Shown here: in pieces, positions 9,269-19,557 of the stretch
How the letters are laid out: each line of letters starts with the position of its first letter
How positions within the stretch are numbered: position 1 is the first letter of the stretch
Assembly: GCF_000423305.1 (NCBI RefSeq)
Contig: NZ_KE384004.1
Location: 39,903-103,902 of the forward strand
DNA: 64,000 nt
Reading direction: 5' to 3'
From: Legionella moravica DSM 19234
GTDB taxonomy: Bacteria > Pseudomonadota > Gammaproteobacteria > Legionellales > Legionellaceae
The notes under the pieces: model-generated
Seen by the model: only the letters and a program-made list of their open reading frames with translations
Database searches by the model: none
What the model was told of the DNA's origin: nothing
Program-made: the position numbers and the translations under genes

Positions 9269-11628
9269 AGAGCTTAAATAAGAAATTATTTCGTGATTTA
9301 TTCAAGCTTAAAGGCCAGGTTATTACCATTGCTTTGGTAGTATGTAGCGGGATTAGCGTTTTAATTTCATCATTTAGTACCTATCAATCGTTGTCCCAGG
9401 CGCAACAGACGTTTTACTCCGATTATCATTTTGCCCACGTATTTGCGAGTTTAAAACGAGCGCCTGTTTCCATGCAAAAAAGAATAGAAGAAATACCTGG
9501 CGTGTCTCAAGTGGAAACACGCATTGTTGAAGACGTCACTCTGGATTTGCCCTGGTTACAGGAACCAGCTATCGGGCGTTTTATATCCATACCCGACGCC
9601 AGACCATCTCATTTGAATCAGTTATTTTTACGCAAAGGACGTTTTCTTGAGGCTGGCAAGACGAATGAGATCCTGGTTAATGAAGGTTTTGCTGAAGCTC
9701 ATTCAATAAAACCCGGGGATCACATTTACGCCTTGTTAAACGGTCATCGTCAACTTCTGCGCATTGTAGGCATCGTTTTATCTCCAGAATACGTTTATGC
9801 CATTCGTGGTGAAGATCTCCTCCCCGATAATAAACATTTTGGGGTTTTCTGGATGAACCACAAAGCACTCAGTGCTGCATTCGGAATGCAAGAAGGATTT
9901 AATGATATCAGTTTAACTTTGGCACCCAATGCATCAGAACAACTAGTGCGCAACAAGCTGGAACAATTATTCCTGGATTACGGCTTATCAATTACCTATC
10001 CCAGGAAAGAACAAGTATCGGATCGATTCGTTACCAATGAAATCAAGCAGCAAAAGATTATAGCCTCCGTTATTCCACCTATTTTCCTGATAGTTGCTTC
10101 ATTTTTATTAAATTTAGTTACAGGAAGACTGGTACAAAACCAACGAGAACAAATCGCTTTATTAAAAGCACTCGGTTATACCAATACGTCAATCATCCTT
10201 TATTATGCAAAACTCGTTCTGGTTATTGTATTTTGTGGAGCCATACTGGGGATAAGCCTGGGAGCCTGGTTTGGTCAATTAATGACTCAGCTCTATGCTG
10301 AATACTTCCGATTTCCCATCTTCAATTATTCATTTTCAATACAAGCCGCAATTATAGGCGTTTTTGTCAGTTTATTTTCAGCGGGATCCGGAGCCTTAAG
10401 ATCGATACATCAAGTGGTGAATCTCGCTCCAGCGGTAGCAATGCGTCCGCCGGCTCCACCTATCTATAGAACACTTCGCCTGGAGCAGATTGGTTTTATC
10501 TCTCGTTGTTCGGCAAGCGCGAAAATGTTTTACCGCCACACCTTCAGACATTTACTGCGAACTGTTATCACATCCGTTGGCATTGCTTTAGCAATGTCTA
10601 TAGTCATCTTGGGACTCTTTTGGCAGGATGCCATTAACTATTTAATCAAAATTCAATTTTTGATGTCGCAGAAAAACGATGCAACCGTGTCATTCACCCA
10701 ACAAGTACAAGATAATGTGCTCATTGAACTCAAACATATCAAAGGGATTCTCAATTCGGAAGGATATCGCCTGTCTCCAGCTTTATTAAGCCATCAAAAC
10801 TATTCGGAACAAACGGCATTATATGGCATCCCATCCGACGCCAAATTAAAGGTTATTCTCGATGATCATGAAAATCCAATTTCCATCCCAGAGCATGCCT
10901 TGGTATTGAGCCAAGGTTTGGCTGAGCGATTGCATGCAGGATTGGGGGATTGGATTCACATCAACATGCTTGAAGGAAACAGAGCAAAAACCCGGCTTGA
11001 AGTTCAAGGAATAGTAAATGATTATGTAGGAATGTTCGCCTACACGAATATTCGATTAATGAATCGAATTCAGAATGAAGATCACCTGATAAATCGTGCC
11101 GGCATTTCTATTGATCCTCAGTACATGAATCAGTTATATAAGGAAATCAAGCAGATACCTAAAGTCAGTTCGATAACGTTTAATAATTCTATTGTGCAAA
11201 CATTTAAAGAAACCTTTGCAAAACACATACTGGTTTTTACTTCAATATTAACCGGGTTTGCACTGGTTATCGCGATTGCTGTGGTTTATAACAATGCCAT
11301 CATTATTCTGGCTGAGCGTTCTTGGGAATTGTCCACATTAAGAGTATTGGGTTTCACTGAGCAAGAAGTGTCTAAAATCCTCTTTTATACCATTATTTTG
11401 GAAGTACTTTTAGCGATACCTATGGGCATTCTCTTTGGATATTGGATTTCATGGTCTATATTAGAGTTAATGCAGACTGACTGGTTTAAAATTCCTTTTA
11501 TAATAGAAGCAAAAACCTATGCAATATCCATAATTGTAGTAGTGGTTTCAAGCATCATCAGTATGTTGATTATTAAAAAACGAGTACAACAACTCAATTT
11601 AACTGCCGTATTGAAAGTAGGTGATTAG
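9262..11628 (+). CDS. FtsX-like ABC permease (two-module)
   Basis: 788 residues, overlapping the ATPase gene by 7 nt. An N-terminal transmembrane helix (about 17-37) precedes a periplasmic MacB-PCD-like domain, then helices around 270-390. A second copy follows: a helix near 430, a periplasmic domain at 455-655, and helices near 660-775. This doubled FtsX architecture is that of DevC/YbbP-type permeases, which usually move lipids, lipoproteins or peptides across or out of the inner membrane. The substrate cannot be inferred. Confidence 0.9.
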   Translation: MVKSLNKKLFRDLFKLKGQVITIALVVCSGISVLISSFSTYQSLSQAQQTFYSDYHFAHVFASLKRAPVSMQKRIEEIPGVSQVETRIVEDVTLDLPWLQEPAIGRFISIPDARPSHLNQLFLRKGRFLEAGKTNEILVNEGFAEAHSIKPGDHIYALLNGHRQLLRIVGIVLSPEYVYAIRGEDLLPDNKHFGVFWMNHKALSAAFGMQEGFNDISLTLAPNASEQLVRNKLEQLFLDYGLSITYPRKEQVSDRFVTNEIKQQKIIASVIPPIFLIVASFLLNLVTGRLVQNQREQIALLKALGYTNTSIILYYAKLVLVIVFCGAILGISLGAWFGQLMTQLYAEYFRFPIFNYSFSIQAAIIGVFVSLFSAGSGALRSIHQVVNLAPAVAMRPPAPPIYRTLRLEQIGFISRCSASAKMFYRHTFRHLLRTVITSVGIALAMSIVILGLFWQDAINYLIKIQFLMSQKNDATVSFTQQVQDNVLIELKHIKGILNSEGYRLSPALLSHQNYSEQTALYGIPSDAKLKVILDDHENPISIPEHALVLSQGLAERLHAGLGDWIHINMLEGNRAKTRLEVQGIVNDYVGMFAYTNIRLMNRIQNEDHLINRAGISIDPQYMNQLYKEIKQIPKVSSITFNNSIVQTFKETFAKHILVFTSILTGFALVIAIAVVYNNAIIILAERSWELSTLRVLGFTEQEVSKILFYTIILEVLLAIPMGILFGYWISWSILELMQTDWFKIPFIIEAKTYAISIIVVVVSSIISMLIIKKRVQQLNLTAVLKVGD

Positions 11629-12830
11629 TGCCAGTACTTGATCCAAAAATGAAAAAATACCTAGGGGTTTTTATTGTATCAGCCTTATGTCTGGGCATTA
11701 TTTTATGGTTCATCTTGCCAACACCAATCAAGGTGCAACTGGCTGAAGTGAGCTATGGTCCCTATTCAGAATACATCGAAGAAGATGCAAAGACGCGAGC
11801 GATAAAAATATACACGATAACCGCCCCGGTGATGGGAAAATTACTCCGAATCAACTACCTTGAAGGCGATTCGGTACACCAGAATGACATACTGGCAACC
11901 ATTCTACCGGCCTTACCCTCTTTACTGGATGTGCGAGCCAAAGATCAACTGGAACAAGAGCTAGGCGCTGCCGAAGCCCAGTACGAGGAAGCGAAAGCCA
12001 TTTTGGAACAAGCCAAAGCAGCATTAGATACAGCCCTTTCGGATTTTAACAGAAAAAAATCTTTAGTAGCGAAGGGATACGTCAGTCCAAGTGATATAGA
12101 ACATACTGAATTAGAATACAAGCTGAAACAAAAAATCGTGCATGCCGCCGAACGAAAAGTGCATAGCGCCGAACATGATATTGAAAAAATTAAAGCGTCT
12201 TTAAGCGCAACAACAGAGAATCAAAAGTACTCTCAAGAGAAAGTTAACCTTCTTGCTCCCATTTCGGGAAAGATATTACGAATTAATCAAAAAAGTGAAA
12301 GTACCCTCAAAATAGGCACCAATATTATGGAGCTGGCTGACGTCACCCAACTGGAAATAGTAGCGGATGTCCTTAGTACCGATGCGGCTCAAATCCCCAA
12401 TAAAGCAAAGGTATTAATTAAACGATGGGGCGGACCTAAAGATTTAACAGGGACTGTACGCACCGTTGAGCCAAGTGGCTATACTAAAATTTCCGCTCTG
12501 GGTGTCGAGGAACAACGAGTCAATGTCATTATCGATATTACCTCTCCTCACGAACAATGGAACAATCTTGGGGATGAGTTTCGGGTTGATGTCGATATTT
12601 TTATATACGAATCAGAAAAAGAATTGCTAGTGCCGATGAGTGCTTTATTTCGAGACTCTGAACAGTGGGCAGTATTCGTCGCTGAACATGGCAAAGCCAT
12701 CAAACGAATAATTGAAATAAAACGGCATAATTTGGATGCTGCAATTGTGGCAAGCGGAATCAAGGAAGGAGAATACGTCGTGCTTTTTCCCGGAAACCTA
12801 ATCAGTAATGGGGTGAGAATCAAAGAATAA
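11628..12830 (+). CDS. HlyD-family periplasmic adaptor protein
   Basis: 400 residues. The GTG start shares its G with the permease stop (1-nt overlap) and has a weak AGG upstream; an internal ATG at 11649 is the alternative. A transmembrane anchor (residues 10-30) is followed by a lipoyl-like half (TAPVMGKLLRINYLEGDSV), a long coiled coil (about 100-195) and the returning half (NLLAPISGKILRINQKSES), then a beta-barrel domain. It should link the ABC permease to an outer-membrane duct, making this a MacA/DevB-like tripartite exporter. No TolC gene is nearby. Confidence 0.9.
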   Translation: MPVLDPKMKKYLGVFIVSALCLGIILWFILPTPIKVQLAEVSYGPYSEYIEEDAKTRAIKIYTITAPVMGKLLRINYLEGDSVHQNDILATILPALPSLLDVRAKDQLEQELGAAEAQYEEAKAILEQAKAALDTALSDFNRKKSLVAKGYVSPSDIEHTELEYKLKQKIVHAAERKVHSAEHDIEKIKASLSATTENQKYSQEKVNLLAPISGKILRINQKSESTLKIGTNIMELADVTQLEIVADVLSTDAAQIPNKAKVLIKRWGGPKDLTGTVRTVEPSGYTKISALGVEEQRVNVIIDITSPHEQWNNLGDEFRVDVDIFIYESEKELLVPMSALFRDSEQWAVFVAEHGKAIKRIIEIKRHNLDAAIVASGIKEGEYVVLFPGNLISNGVRIKE

Positions 12831-13025
12831 GTAATGAACCCTGAAATTACCTTATTTCCCATAAACTTCCAACACGCCAAAATTCATGTTCCAACACCAT
12901 AACCCGTTTGATCTCCAATTGAATAAAGGAATCATTTATCGACCTGGAACCTTTAGAACATTTCAGATTGATCTTAAAAAGGACAAAGGATAATATACTC
13001 TCACACCACACCAAAAGAGAGAACC

Positions 13026-13256
13026 ATGTTTTCAAAAAAACAAAAAAGCGATTTCACCTCACAAGATTTTCATAAAATTCTTCAAAATTTTACTGCTCAA
13101 GAAGAATTGGTATCACGCCAGTTAAAAGATGGCTCTATGTCAAAAATCCAGGCCCAATCTGAACTACAACGCTTATCCAGCTTAAAGAGTTCGTATCGCG
13201 ACAACATGCAGGCGGCCCTCGAAGAGGAGCAGCGCTCTTCTTATTCACCAAAATAA
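13026..13256 (+). CDS. Small hypothetical protein
   Basis: 76 residues, start after AGAGAG. Highly polar and almost entirely predicted helix (QEELVSRQLKDGSMSKIQAQSELQRL), with no cysteine or signal peptide. The helical register suggests a small dimeric coiled coil. No family is recognised, and it stands alone about 195 bp after the export operon. Confidence 0.55.
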   Translation: MFSKKQKSDFTSQDFHKILQNFTAQEELVSRQLKDGSMSKIQAQSELQRLSSLKSSYRDNMQAALEEEQRSSYSPK

Positions 13257-13478
13257 CCGGATTTTCTGACTTGGAACACTCGTTGAATGAGTTAAAAACG
13301 TTTAACATGCACTGCGTTTATCTTTGATTCAACGATTTTCTTTGCCGTTCAAATTCTGGTGGCGAATTTAAAAACTTCTAAAAGTTTAGGTAATGCCTCT
13401 AAATTCCATTTGTATCAGCCTCAGTGGTGAATGTGGCATTTAGAGGATAAATAAATTTCAATCAGCGTCATTATAAAC

Positions 13479-14660
13479 TCAAGGGTTATTGCATACAGAA
13501 GGTTGGATAGCTCCGTGTTCTAGCAAGAATGCGGTTATTTTTTCCATACTTTCCGTCTCATTAAAATTTGTTTTACAAAGATGCAACGGAGTATTATCGT
13601 GATTATCTTTTGCATTAATGTCGACGTGAGTATTCTCAATGAACCATTGCACTAAGGCTAAGTTACCCGATTTTACTGCATAATGCAGCACGCTAAACCC
13701 TTCTGAGTCAGTTAAATCGGTTCTGGCCCCGTGTGCAATAAGAGTTTGCACCGCAGAAAGCCTTCCCAACTCAGCAGCGAGCATCAAAGGTGTTCTTCCA
13801 AGGAAATCAAGAGGATCTTTATTGATACTCAATTTACAACATTCTTCAATAAGAGGCTGGTTCGAGTAACGGGCAGCATAATGTAAGGGTGAGCAACCCT
13901 TAATGTCAGTAAGGGTAGTTCCATCTTTAACCTGTAGTAAAAGAAGGGTACTTTCAAATTTATTGTTTAAAATTGCTGTATGTATGGGGTAGTGAGTATG
14001 ATTATTCTTGATGTAAGCAAGCTCGCCATCGGTTGCCAATGTTTCTTTTATTAACTCATCAAAACCCTGAAGTGCCATCTGATGTAACACCGTATTACCA
14101 TTATCATCTTGATGATTTAAAAACTGATTTCCTTTATCTTTTAATAGATTAAAAATATTGACTTTATTCTGCCTTAACTGAGCATCCTGAAGGACGGGTA
14201 CAATGAGCGCACTAAACAATGGGTATTGATTTTGCTTATTAAGGATACGCGTATCCGCCCCCATAGAAAGCAAGATTTTTATGGTGTTTAAATGACCTTC
14301 AAGAGCGGCTAGATGTAATGGAGTTAAACCATCTATATTTTTATCATTTAATAAAGATTGTGGTGGATTTAAAGAGAACAGAACACGATCAAAACCCATT
14401 GATGCGAGGGCAGAAATAACACTTTCTCCATCCAGGAGCGGATTTGATTTCCCAATATCCTGCGTTGTTTCGGGTAAAATAAGATCCAGGTATAACTCTG
14501 TAACTTCTTGATATTGGTCAAACTGTTCCGTTTCATTTCCCGAGAAATCGATATCAGTTGACACGTGCTCATGAAACCATTGCTTTAAAAGTTCAAGATT
14601 ATTTGAGAAGGATTGATCAGCATTGATTCCTATCTCGGAGCATAATAAATTAAAATTCAT
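13479..14660 (-). CDS. Ankyrin-repeat protein, candidate Dot/Icm effector
   Basis: 393 residues. After a unique N-terminal domain (about 1-105) there are six or seven ankyrin repeats to residue 385; the clearest are DGLTPLHLAALEGHLNTIKI, GRTPLMLAAELGRLSAVQT and GFSVLHYAVKSGNLALVQW. The tail has a glutamate cluster (NETESME) and a polar end, compatible with Dot/Icm secretion. Ankyrin proteins are a major Legionella effector class, but no host target can be read from the repeats. It lies 17 bp after the kinase-like gene on the same strand and is likely cotranscribed. Confidence 0.85.
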   Translation of the reverse strand: MNFNLLCSEIGINADQSFSNNLELLKQWFHEHVSTDIDFSGNETEQFDQYQEVTELYLDLILPETTQDIGKSNPLLDGESVISALASMGFDRVLFSLNPPQSLLNDKNIDGLTPLHLAALEGHLNTIKILLSMGADTRILNKQNQYPLFSALIVPVLQDAQLRQNKVNIFNLLKDKGNQFLNHQDDNGNTVLHQMALQGFDELIKETLATDGELAYIKNNHTHYPIHTAILNNKFESTLLLLQVKDGTTLTDIKGCSPLHYAARYSNQPLIEECCKLSINKDPLDFLGRTPLMLAAELGRLSAVQTLIAHGARTDLTDSEGFSVLHYAVKSGNLALVQWFIENTHVDINAKDNHDNTPLHLCKTNFNETESMEKITAFLLEHGAIQPSVCNNP

Positions 14661-14677
14661 TGTTTAATATCCTTGAG

Positions 14678-16543
14678 TTAAATTTTAAATGATCTTTCTT
14701 CATTTTTAACATGTTCTTCATCTTTTTGCTGTTTCGGGGTATCCATTTGAGTTTTAAATTTACTCTTGAACTCTTTAAAGCTTTGAGCTGCCTTATCCTG
14801 ATCAATTGCTCCATCTTTAGTGAGATAAGTTTTTCCACTCGATCCCCAATAACGGTGGGATGCAATAGCCTTCAACACGTGTTCTGATTTAGCCGAGCCA
14901 AAAAAATTACATCGTTCTTCTATGGACAATTTACTCATTTCATTTTCAATTCGGGTTGCTTTGGCGTTCATACCTACAGTGAAGAATCCAGCCTTCTCTT
15001 TAAATCCATTAATTACTTCTTTTACTTCTTGAGATGCTTTGTCCGCTTTTAACCTACTCACAGTAGTTTCTAATTCTTTTAAAATAGTGTCACGCTCACC
15101 GGAATTTGTCGCACTATTAATTTGTTTTTGCTTATCACGAATATAATCATTCATTACCTGATCATGTTCACTAAATTTTAATTTTTTAAGATCTGTAAAA
15201 ACATTCTTAAACTCTGGATTATTAATCATAAACAATCGATCGACCGCCTCCCTTATGGGCATGCGTTCAGAAGGATCTGGTTTGATTAATCCTTTAATTA
15301 GTTCCTTGTAATCTGCCCCTTCTTTCGTCTTAAAAACATCACTATCAAAATTATAATGTGCCCCATCATCTCCATTAGCGCGCTTACCAGAGGTATAATA
15401 GTATAAATTTTTCCCCAAAATATAAGCATGAACAGAATCTGCACTTAATGTATACTCACCTAACTCGGGAGGACGAAACCCCGGTGTTGATAGCATTCCA
15501 CTGTATTCATTTCCTGGTATCCCAGGGCGGTACTGTCCATCTTTATCTGTAAATAGAAAACTCTTGGTATCCGCAAGACGAATTTTATTCTCTTCATCGA
15601 CCAACCAATTGGTGATTTTTGCATCAGGAAACATACATCCTGCTTCTTGAATTTCCAACAGAGTAGTTGACATTTGTTCAAAAATTTTACCGGTATTTTC
15701 TACCAATTCAGGCACAGTAGTGAGTTGTGCGCGTTGTTGATCAACACTGCCTCCTTTACAAAATTCAGTAACAAGAATTGTTCTCTGTATAGGATCCCCA
15801 TCATAATCTTTACCTATAGCAGTCCTCTCTGCATCTATTGGAGCAAATTTATCTCCCAGTTTCTCTCGTAAATGAGATTCAATATTTCTGGGCATATTGA
15901 GGCGGTAATCTACTTTTAAAACGGATTCACTGCCATCTTTGAGTCGTGTAACTTTGAAGTTTTTAGAGTTACCTCCACCCAAAAAACTAATTTCATGATT
16001 TTTAAGAAATTGACGAAAAGCGTTTGCCTCTTCACTCTTATCAGCTGCTGGATAGAGTTCTTTGAGTTCAGTGTCTAAATCTGCTGCCCTACCTTTATTC
16101 AATACATCAAGATATGCTGCCCTGCCTTTATTCAATATATCAAGAAGTTGATTAATTTTCTCGGGAGACATATTGGCAATCACTTCAGTCAAAGAGGACG
16201 ATTTTTTTGAAGAGCTAAACGAAGAAATTCCCAGACTTGTTCGTTGATATTGTATCTCTTTAAATAATGTATCATGAGCAGCTTGATAACCGGGAGAACC
16301 TGCTATTTGACTTGGTTTGTACTTATAATCTACCTCTTGTATTTTCTTTTGTATTTCTTTTAGAGTATCTATTTTACCGGAATCTTTGTCTTGTTGGTTA
16401 TACTGGTCAATCAGTTGATTTATTTCCCTGGTGAATTTATCCATGCCACTACGAGGTAATGCACCATGTGCAAAATTAGAAAGACGTGGCATTGGCTTTG
16501 TGGGAGGAAGTTTAGGCTTCCTTTGAAGTAACTTGGAAAGCAT
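14678..16543 (-). CDS. Atypical protein-kinase-like protein, candidate Dot/Icm effector
   Basis: 621 residues. The central kinase fold runs from about 183 to 425: Gly-rich loop FLGGGNSKNF (187-196), VLK lysine K210, hinge VTEFCKGG, catalytic loop D307-A-K309-I-T-N312 and metal-site D325 (ADTKS in place of DFG). All key polar residues survive, but HRD and DFG are degraded, so activity is plausible yet atypical. The N-terminal part has an 11-residue tandem repeat (LNKGRAA, about 137-155). The C-terminal tail KDEEHVKNEERSFKI is an E-block-like Dot/Icm signal. It probably forms a two-gene effector operon with the ankyrin gene. Confidence 0.8.
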   Translation of the reverse strand: MLSKLLQRKPKLPPTKPMPRLSNFAHGALPRSGMDKFTREINQLIDQYNQQDKDSGKIDTLKEIQKKIQEVDYKYKPSQIAGSPGYQAAHDTLFKEIQYQRTSLGISSFSSSKKSSSLTEVIANMSPEKINQLLDILNKGRAAYLDVLNKGRAADLDTELKELYPAADKSEEANAFRQFLKNHEISFLGGGNSKNFKVTRLKDGSESVLKVDYRLNMPRNIESHLREKLGDKFAPIDAERTAIGKDYDGDPIQRTILVTEFCKGGSVDQQRAQLTTVPELVENTGKIFEQMSTTLLEIQEAGCMFPDAKITNWLVDEENKIRLADTKSFLFTDKDGQYRPGIPGNEYSGMLSTPGFRPPELGEYTLSADSVHAYILGKNLYYYTSGKRANGDDGAHYNFDSDVFKTKEGADYKELIKGLIKPDPSERMPIREAVDRLFMINNPEFKNVFTDLKKLKFSEHDQVMNDYIRDKQKQINSATNSGERDTILKELETTVSRLKADKASQEVKEVINGFKEKAGFFTVGMNAKATRIENEMSKLSIEERCNFFGSAKSEHVLKAIASHRYWGSSGKTYLTKDGAIDQDKAAQSFKEFKSKFKTQMDTPKQQKDEEHVKNEERSFKI

Positions 16544-16724
16544 AATAATCTTACCTAATAGTTTAGGGATATGATTAAATTATATACTCTAAGTTGTTTT
16601 TTTGTCTGAATTTTGTCAGTTTTGCCTATTCCTTTACATTTTAGATGGATGTAAGGGAACACGAATCGGATTATGAAGGCATAAAAGAAGGTCACCGAAG
16701 TAGCCGATAGAGGGTCACGATAGA

Positions 16725-16738
16725 GGGTCAGATCTTGC
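16725..16738 (+). repeat. REP-like repeat copy 1
   Basis: GGGTCAGATCTTGC matches the ends of the RAYT transposon at 24-25 kb. A partial duplicate (GAGGGTCACGATAGAGGGTC) precedes it. Directly after comes the decayed tail of a RAYT gene, so this is a relic transposon end and not just a solo repeat. Confidence 0.75.
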
Positions 16739-16790
16739 CCCTTTGCCTCTTGTGTGGTGTTGCTTGATAATTCTTCTGATAGATAAATCA
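16739..16790 (-). pseudogene. Remnant of REP-associated (RAYT) transposase, C-terminal tail
   Basis: Read on the minus strand, this encodes GDLSIRRIIKQHHTRGKG, clearly homologous to the last residues of the intact RAYT gene at 24159-25025 (SRISRIIKQHYMREAKG). An extra C near the end shifts the frame into the adjoining REP. Everything upstream of the tail is lost. Confidence 0.65.
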
Positions 16791-16824
16791 CCTCTCTTTA
16801 GTGGCACTTATTTTTACTATAAAT

Positions 16825-16845
16825 ACCGTATTTAATACGGTTTTT
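16825..16845 (+). terminator. Intrinsic-terminator-like hairpin
   Basis: ACCGTA (16825-16830) and TACGGT (16836-16841) form a stem with a 5-nt loop, followed by TTTT. It lies just upstream of the LRR gene and downstream of the RAYT relic. Confidence 0.45.
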
Positions 16846-16956
16846 ATTATGGACCAGCATATTTTACAATCAATTTAGTCATGTATTTCCTGGTTGAGTA
16901 GACACACGAAATACCAGATGCTTGTTCAATTATTTAAAATTCTTTGGAAATATAAT

Positions 16957-17424
16957 ATGCGTTTTTATTTTTTTAAATGCACACAAGATCACATTTTGAC
17001 AAAATTAAGAGAGCTTGACCCGAATACGAGTTCGTTGGATTTGAGAGAAAGTAACATCGGCGACAGAACCGGAGCAGAACTCGTTGCAATGACGCAACTT
17101 TTCCCACAGGGCCTACGTTCGTTGGATTTGAGCTGGAATAGGCTTGGTTTGAAATCTGTGCAAGAAATTGTTGCAATCATAAAAGCTTTACCACAAGGTT
17201 TGATAACACTGGATTTTTCATTTAATCATATCGGCTCAAAAACCGACGATGAATTAATAGAGATTTTCAGTGCATTTAAAGAGACCTCCATCACAAAGAT
17301 GAGAATTGAAAACAGCATCTCTCTAAGACCGGAAGTCTGGAAGCTGCTCAATGAAATATTGTTAAATAACAAACAAAAACATTCTCAAGCCGAACAATCA
17401 CAAGAACCAAGCTTAATGGTATGA
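16957..17424 (+). CDS. Short leucine-rich-repeat protein, candidate effector
   Basis: 155 residues from the ATG at 16957; in-frame starts upstream at 16918 (ATG) and 16894 (TTG) are possible. Three ribonuclease-inhibitor-type LRR units are visible: NTSSLDLRESNIGDRTGAEL, GLRSLDLSWNRLGLKSVQEI and GLITLDFSFNHIGSKTDDEL. Legionella has many such LRR effectors, and several are much longer, so this may be a truncated or minimal member. The tail (QKHSQAEQSQEPSLMV) is polar and acidic, as in Dot/Icm substrates. REP-like repeats lie on both sides. Confidence 0.7.
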   Translation: MRFYFFKCTQDHILTKLRELDPNTSSLDLRESNIGDRTGAELVAMTQLFPQGLRSLDLSWNRLGLKSVQEIVAIIKALPQGLITLDFSFNHIGSKTDDELIEIFSAFKETSITKMRIENSISLRPEVWKLLNEILLNNKQKHSQAEQSQEPSLMV

Positions 17425-17494
17425 CAGGCTTACAAAGGCTGATTAATTTGCCAGTCAAACAAAAGGCCCGCCGAATAAGGAGAGGCAAAAGACA

Positions 17495-17545
17495 GAGGGT
17501 CAGATCTTGCTATTTTATGGATTAAGGCAAAGAGCAAGATCTGAC
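17495..17545. repeat. REPIN-like element (two inverted REPs)
   Basis: TCAGATCTTGC (17500-17510) and its exact inverse GCAAGATCTGA (17534-17544) bracket a 23-bp middle (TATTTTATGGATTAAGGCAA...). The left half equals the left end of the RAYT transposon and the right half equals its right end with the gene deleted. That is the form expected of a nonautonomous REPIN mobilised by the RAYT. Confidence 0.75.
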
Positions 17546-17685
17546 AAAAATTTTGGGCATATTTTAGGTAATTTTTAAGGCAAAAAAAACCACAAAAGAC
17601 AATATAATCAAATAAAAGACGGACTAAGATCGTTGATATATAAGGGTTTCAGTTGGTCTTTGGTGGTCAGAAATAGTTTGAATAA

Positions 17686-17785
17686 TTGGTGGAGGAGGGC
17701 GGCGGCTATTTAATAGCGAGGATAACTTATTGTTATTTAATAGATTTGAATTTATAAAAATTTTTGTTGCCCCGAAAGTTGCCCC
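17686..17785 (+). repeat. Att-like scar A
   Basis: TTGGTGGAGGAGGGCGGCGG resembles the ssrA 3'-end attachment core. It is followed by GGCGGCTATTTAAT (17701-17714, shared exactly with scar B at 21176) and by tandem GTTGCCCC repeats (17766, 17778) with a 12-bp period, comparable to integrase arm sites. It looks like the decayed end of an earlier integrated element. Confidence 0.45.
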
Positions 17786-17819
17786 TATTCATGAACTTAA
17801 AGTTATTTAATTGAATTAT

Positions 17820-17839
17820 GCTCCCTAAAATTAGGGAGC
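17820..17839. terminator. Perfect hairpin after the SGNH gene
   Basis: GCTCCCTAA and TTAGGGAGC form a perfect 9-bp inverted repeat 14 bp beyond the SGNH gene stop. A T-tract is weak on either strand. Probably the transcript end of the minus-strand gene. Confidence 0.55.
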
Positions 17840-17852
17840 CCTTATGCATCAA

Positions 17853-19301
17853 TTAGATGGTTGGGACAACGTGTTCTGTATTAGCAGCTTCTTCTCTTTC
17901 AGCTGCATTCCCGCTAAAGTAATTTACAATTGAATGATATCCATAGATGGGTAATGCAAGCGCTAACATTACTGCTAACCCAACAACCAATTTACTTAAC
18001 AAAATAGGAGCTGCAATAATACCGGTTGTTACTCTCAGAGAAATATGCATGGTGTCATTTACAGCCACTCGCCATAAATAAGATGCCATAACCGTAACTA
18101 AGCTGAGGTCGAGTAATCCAAATGCAAATAAACCTGTAAATTCTGTATCAAATTGTTTCCCCATAACCAGTTCATAACCGTGGACATAACGCGCCCCCAA
18201 ACTAGATGAGGGAGAAAAAAATAATCCTACATGTCGATATCGATTCTCGCTAATAAAGCTGCCTATCTTTTTTACTTCAAAATTTTGAATGTTCTCATCG
18301 TCCAAAACCTCAGCCTGTATTACTTCATCTCGATTCATACGAAGCATCGAAATCGGTTTCTTATCGACAGCAGCTCCATTAATAGGAAAATTATATTCAA
18401 CTGCTTCAGCGATAAGTTTCCCCATGATTATAGAACCTTGTTCATTAGGTTCTATTTGAGAGGTGTGATTTCCCCCCAAAGGATTCAATGAGGAGGTAAC
18501 ATCAACAAAAACCACTTCTTTATTCTGATTAACCGCGTATTGTAAAACGCTTCGATAAAGCTCATTCATAGTTTCTTCAACTACAGCAAATGGAGCTTGA
18601 CCTTCTCCTTTTGAGCGTGCCAAATGAGAAAATCCTGTGTAAATAAAATAAGGGGTAAAGTCAGTAATAGAAGGATAATATTGTGATAATAATACAATTC
18701 GATTAAGCCCAGGATTATCATTAACCAAATCATCAATAATAGCTTTATATTCTTTTAACAATGTCAGTTTAACTTGGCTGAAGGCTTCCTTAATCCTAGG
18801 TCTGGCCTGTTCTGGTGTGATTCTAAAAAGCAATTGAAAATACGTTAGGTTTCTTTGCAATACGCCCATTAATGCTTCACGGTAATTATTCCCTCCTACA
18901 CTTAATACAGCAATATCAGGTTGCCAATCTTTTACTGCATTGAGCTGATGCACTGTTTCATAAGGGTGGTCTTGATCTGAGGGAAGAACTTTATCTAAAC
19001 GGCACTGGCGTCTTAAATCAGCTGTTGTAGCACCATCAACCGCAAAATTACCAATATCATATGAGTGAGTATTCTCTGTATTGTTAGCCAGAGCAACCGC
19101 TGTTTGATGTGTTACCGTATGCGTTTTATCAGCATATTGGCTCTTACTTTGGACCCAATAGCCATTATCTAAAGTAGAGTCGCCAAGTAAAGCAACTTTT
19201 TTTGGTCTTGCTTGCTCACCCCCAATAACACGCTTTAATCTTCCTGTTGTTGTAGGATATCTGCCCCCTATGGATTGTGAATAATTTTGAATGCGTTTCA
19301 T
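17853..19301 (-). CDS. SGNH/GDSL-family hydrolase with C-terminal membrane segments
   Basis: 482 residues from the ATG at 19301, which has AGGA 6 nt upstream; the frame is open to 19415 but no better start exists. Block I is ALLGDSTLDNGYW (catalytic Ser), a Gly-containing block II follows, and block III is VLSVGGNNYRE (Asn). The expected C-terminal Asp-His block is diverged to NHTSQIEPNEQG, so the histidine assignment is uncertain. After about 390 come two or three hydrophobic segments (FAFGLLDLSLVTVMASYLW; IIAAPILLSKLVVGLAVMLALAL), a membrane tail unusual for the family. It is an esterase or lipase candidate, possibly acting on membranes. It lies between two att-like scars and may be acquired. 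Confidence 0.75.
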   Translation of the reverse strand: MKRIQNYSQSIGGRYPTTTGRLKRVIGGEQARPKKVALLGDSTLDNGYWVQSKSQYADKTHTVTHQTAVALANNTENTHSYDIGNFAVDGATTADLRRQCRLDKVLPSDQDHPYETVHQLNAVKDWQPDIAVLSVGGNNYREALMGVLQRNLTYFQLLFRITPEQARPRIKEAFSQVKLTLLKEYKAIIDDLVNDNPGLNRIVLLSQYYPSITDFTPYFIYTGFSHLARSKGEGQAPFAVVEETMNELYRSVLQYAVNQNKEVVFVDVTSSLNPLGGNHTSQIEPNEQGSIIMGKLIAEAVEYNFPINGAAVDKKPISMLRMNRDEVIQAEVLDDENIQNFEVKKIGSFISENRYRHVGLFFSPSSSLGARYVHGYELVMGKQFDTEFTGLFAFGLLDLSLVTVMASYLWRVAVNDTMHISLRVTTGIIAAPILLSKLVVGLAVMLALALPIYGYHSIVNYFSGNAAEREEAANTEHVVPTI

Positions 19302-19445
19302 GATAATCCTGATGTAATTAATAGATATGAAGTTAAGCAATAAAAATTTGATGAAAATTTTAACACATGGCCTATTTAGATCAAATTTGCCGGAGTAATT
19401 TAAATCATCCAACATTTCTTGGGAGAAAGGATCATACAGGGTAGA

Positions 19446-19459
19446 AGGTCAGATCTTGC
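19446..19459 (+). repeat. REP-like repeat, solo
   Basis: AGGTCAGATCTTGC differs by one base from the REP consensus at the RAYT ends. It sits between the SGNH and amidohydrolase genes. Confidence 0.65.
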
Positions 19460-19557
19460 TACTGTCGCCCCCCATATTTAGTGGTATCCGAAATTAGAGC
19501 TCAGGGTGCTTAAAGGTCATTTTTATGAAAACCGATGGCTAACGAGTGCCAAGTGTT

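Noticed and set aside
16080..16140. Minisatellite in the kinase-like gene
   Set aside because: Only two imperfect copies of the LNKGRAA unit; noted in the gene entry, too short for a variable repeat locus.
16555..16791. 78-codon open frame on the minus strand
   Set aside because: It spans the REP repeat and the decayed RAYT tail in a shifted frame; the protein-like signal comes from that relic.
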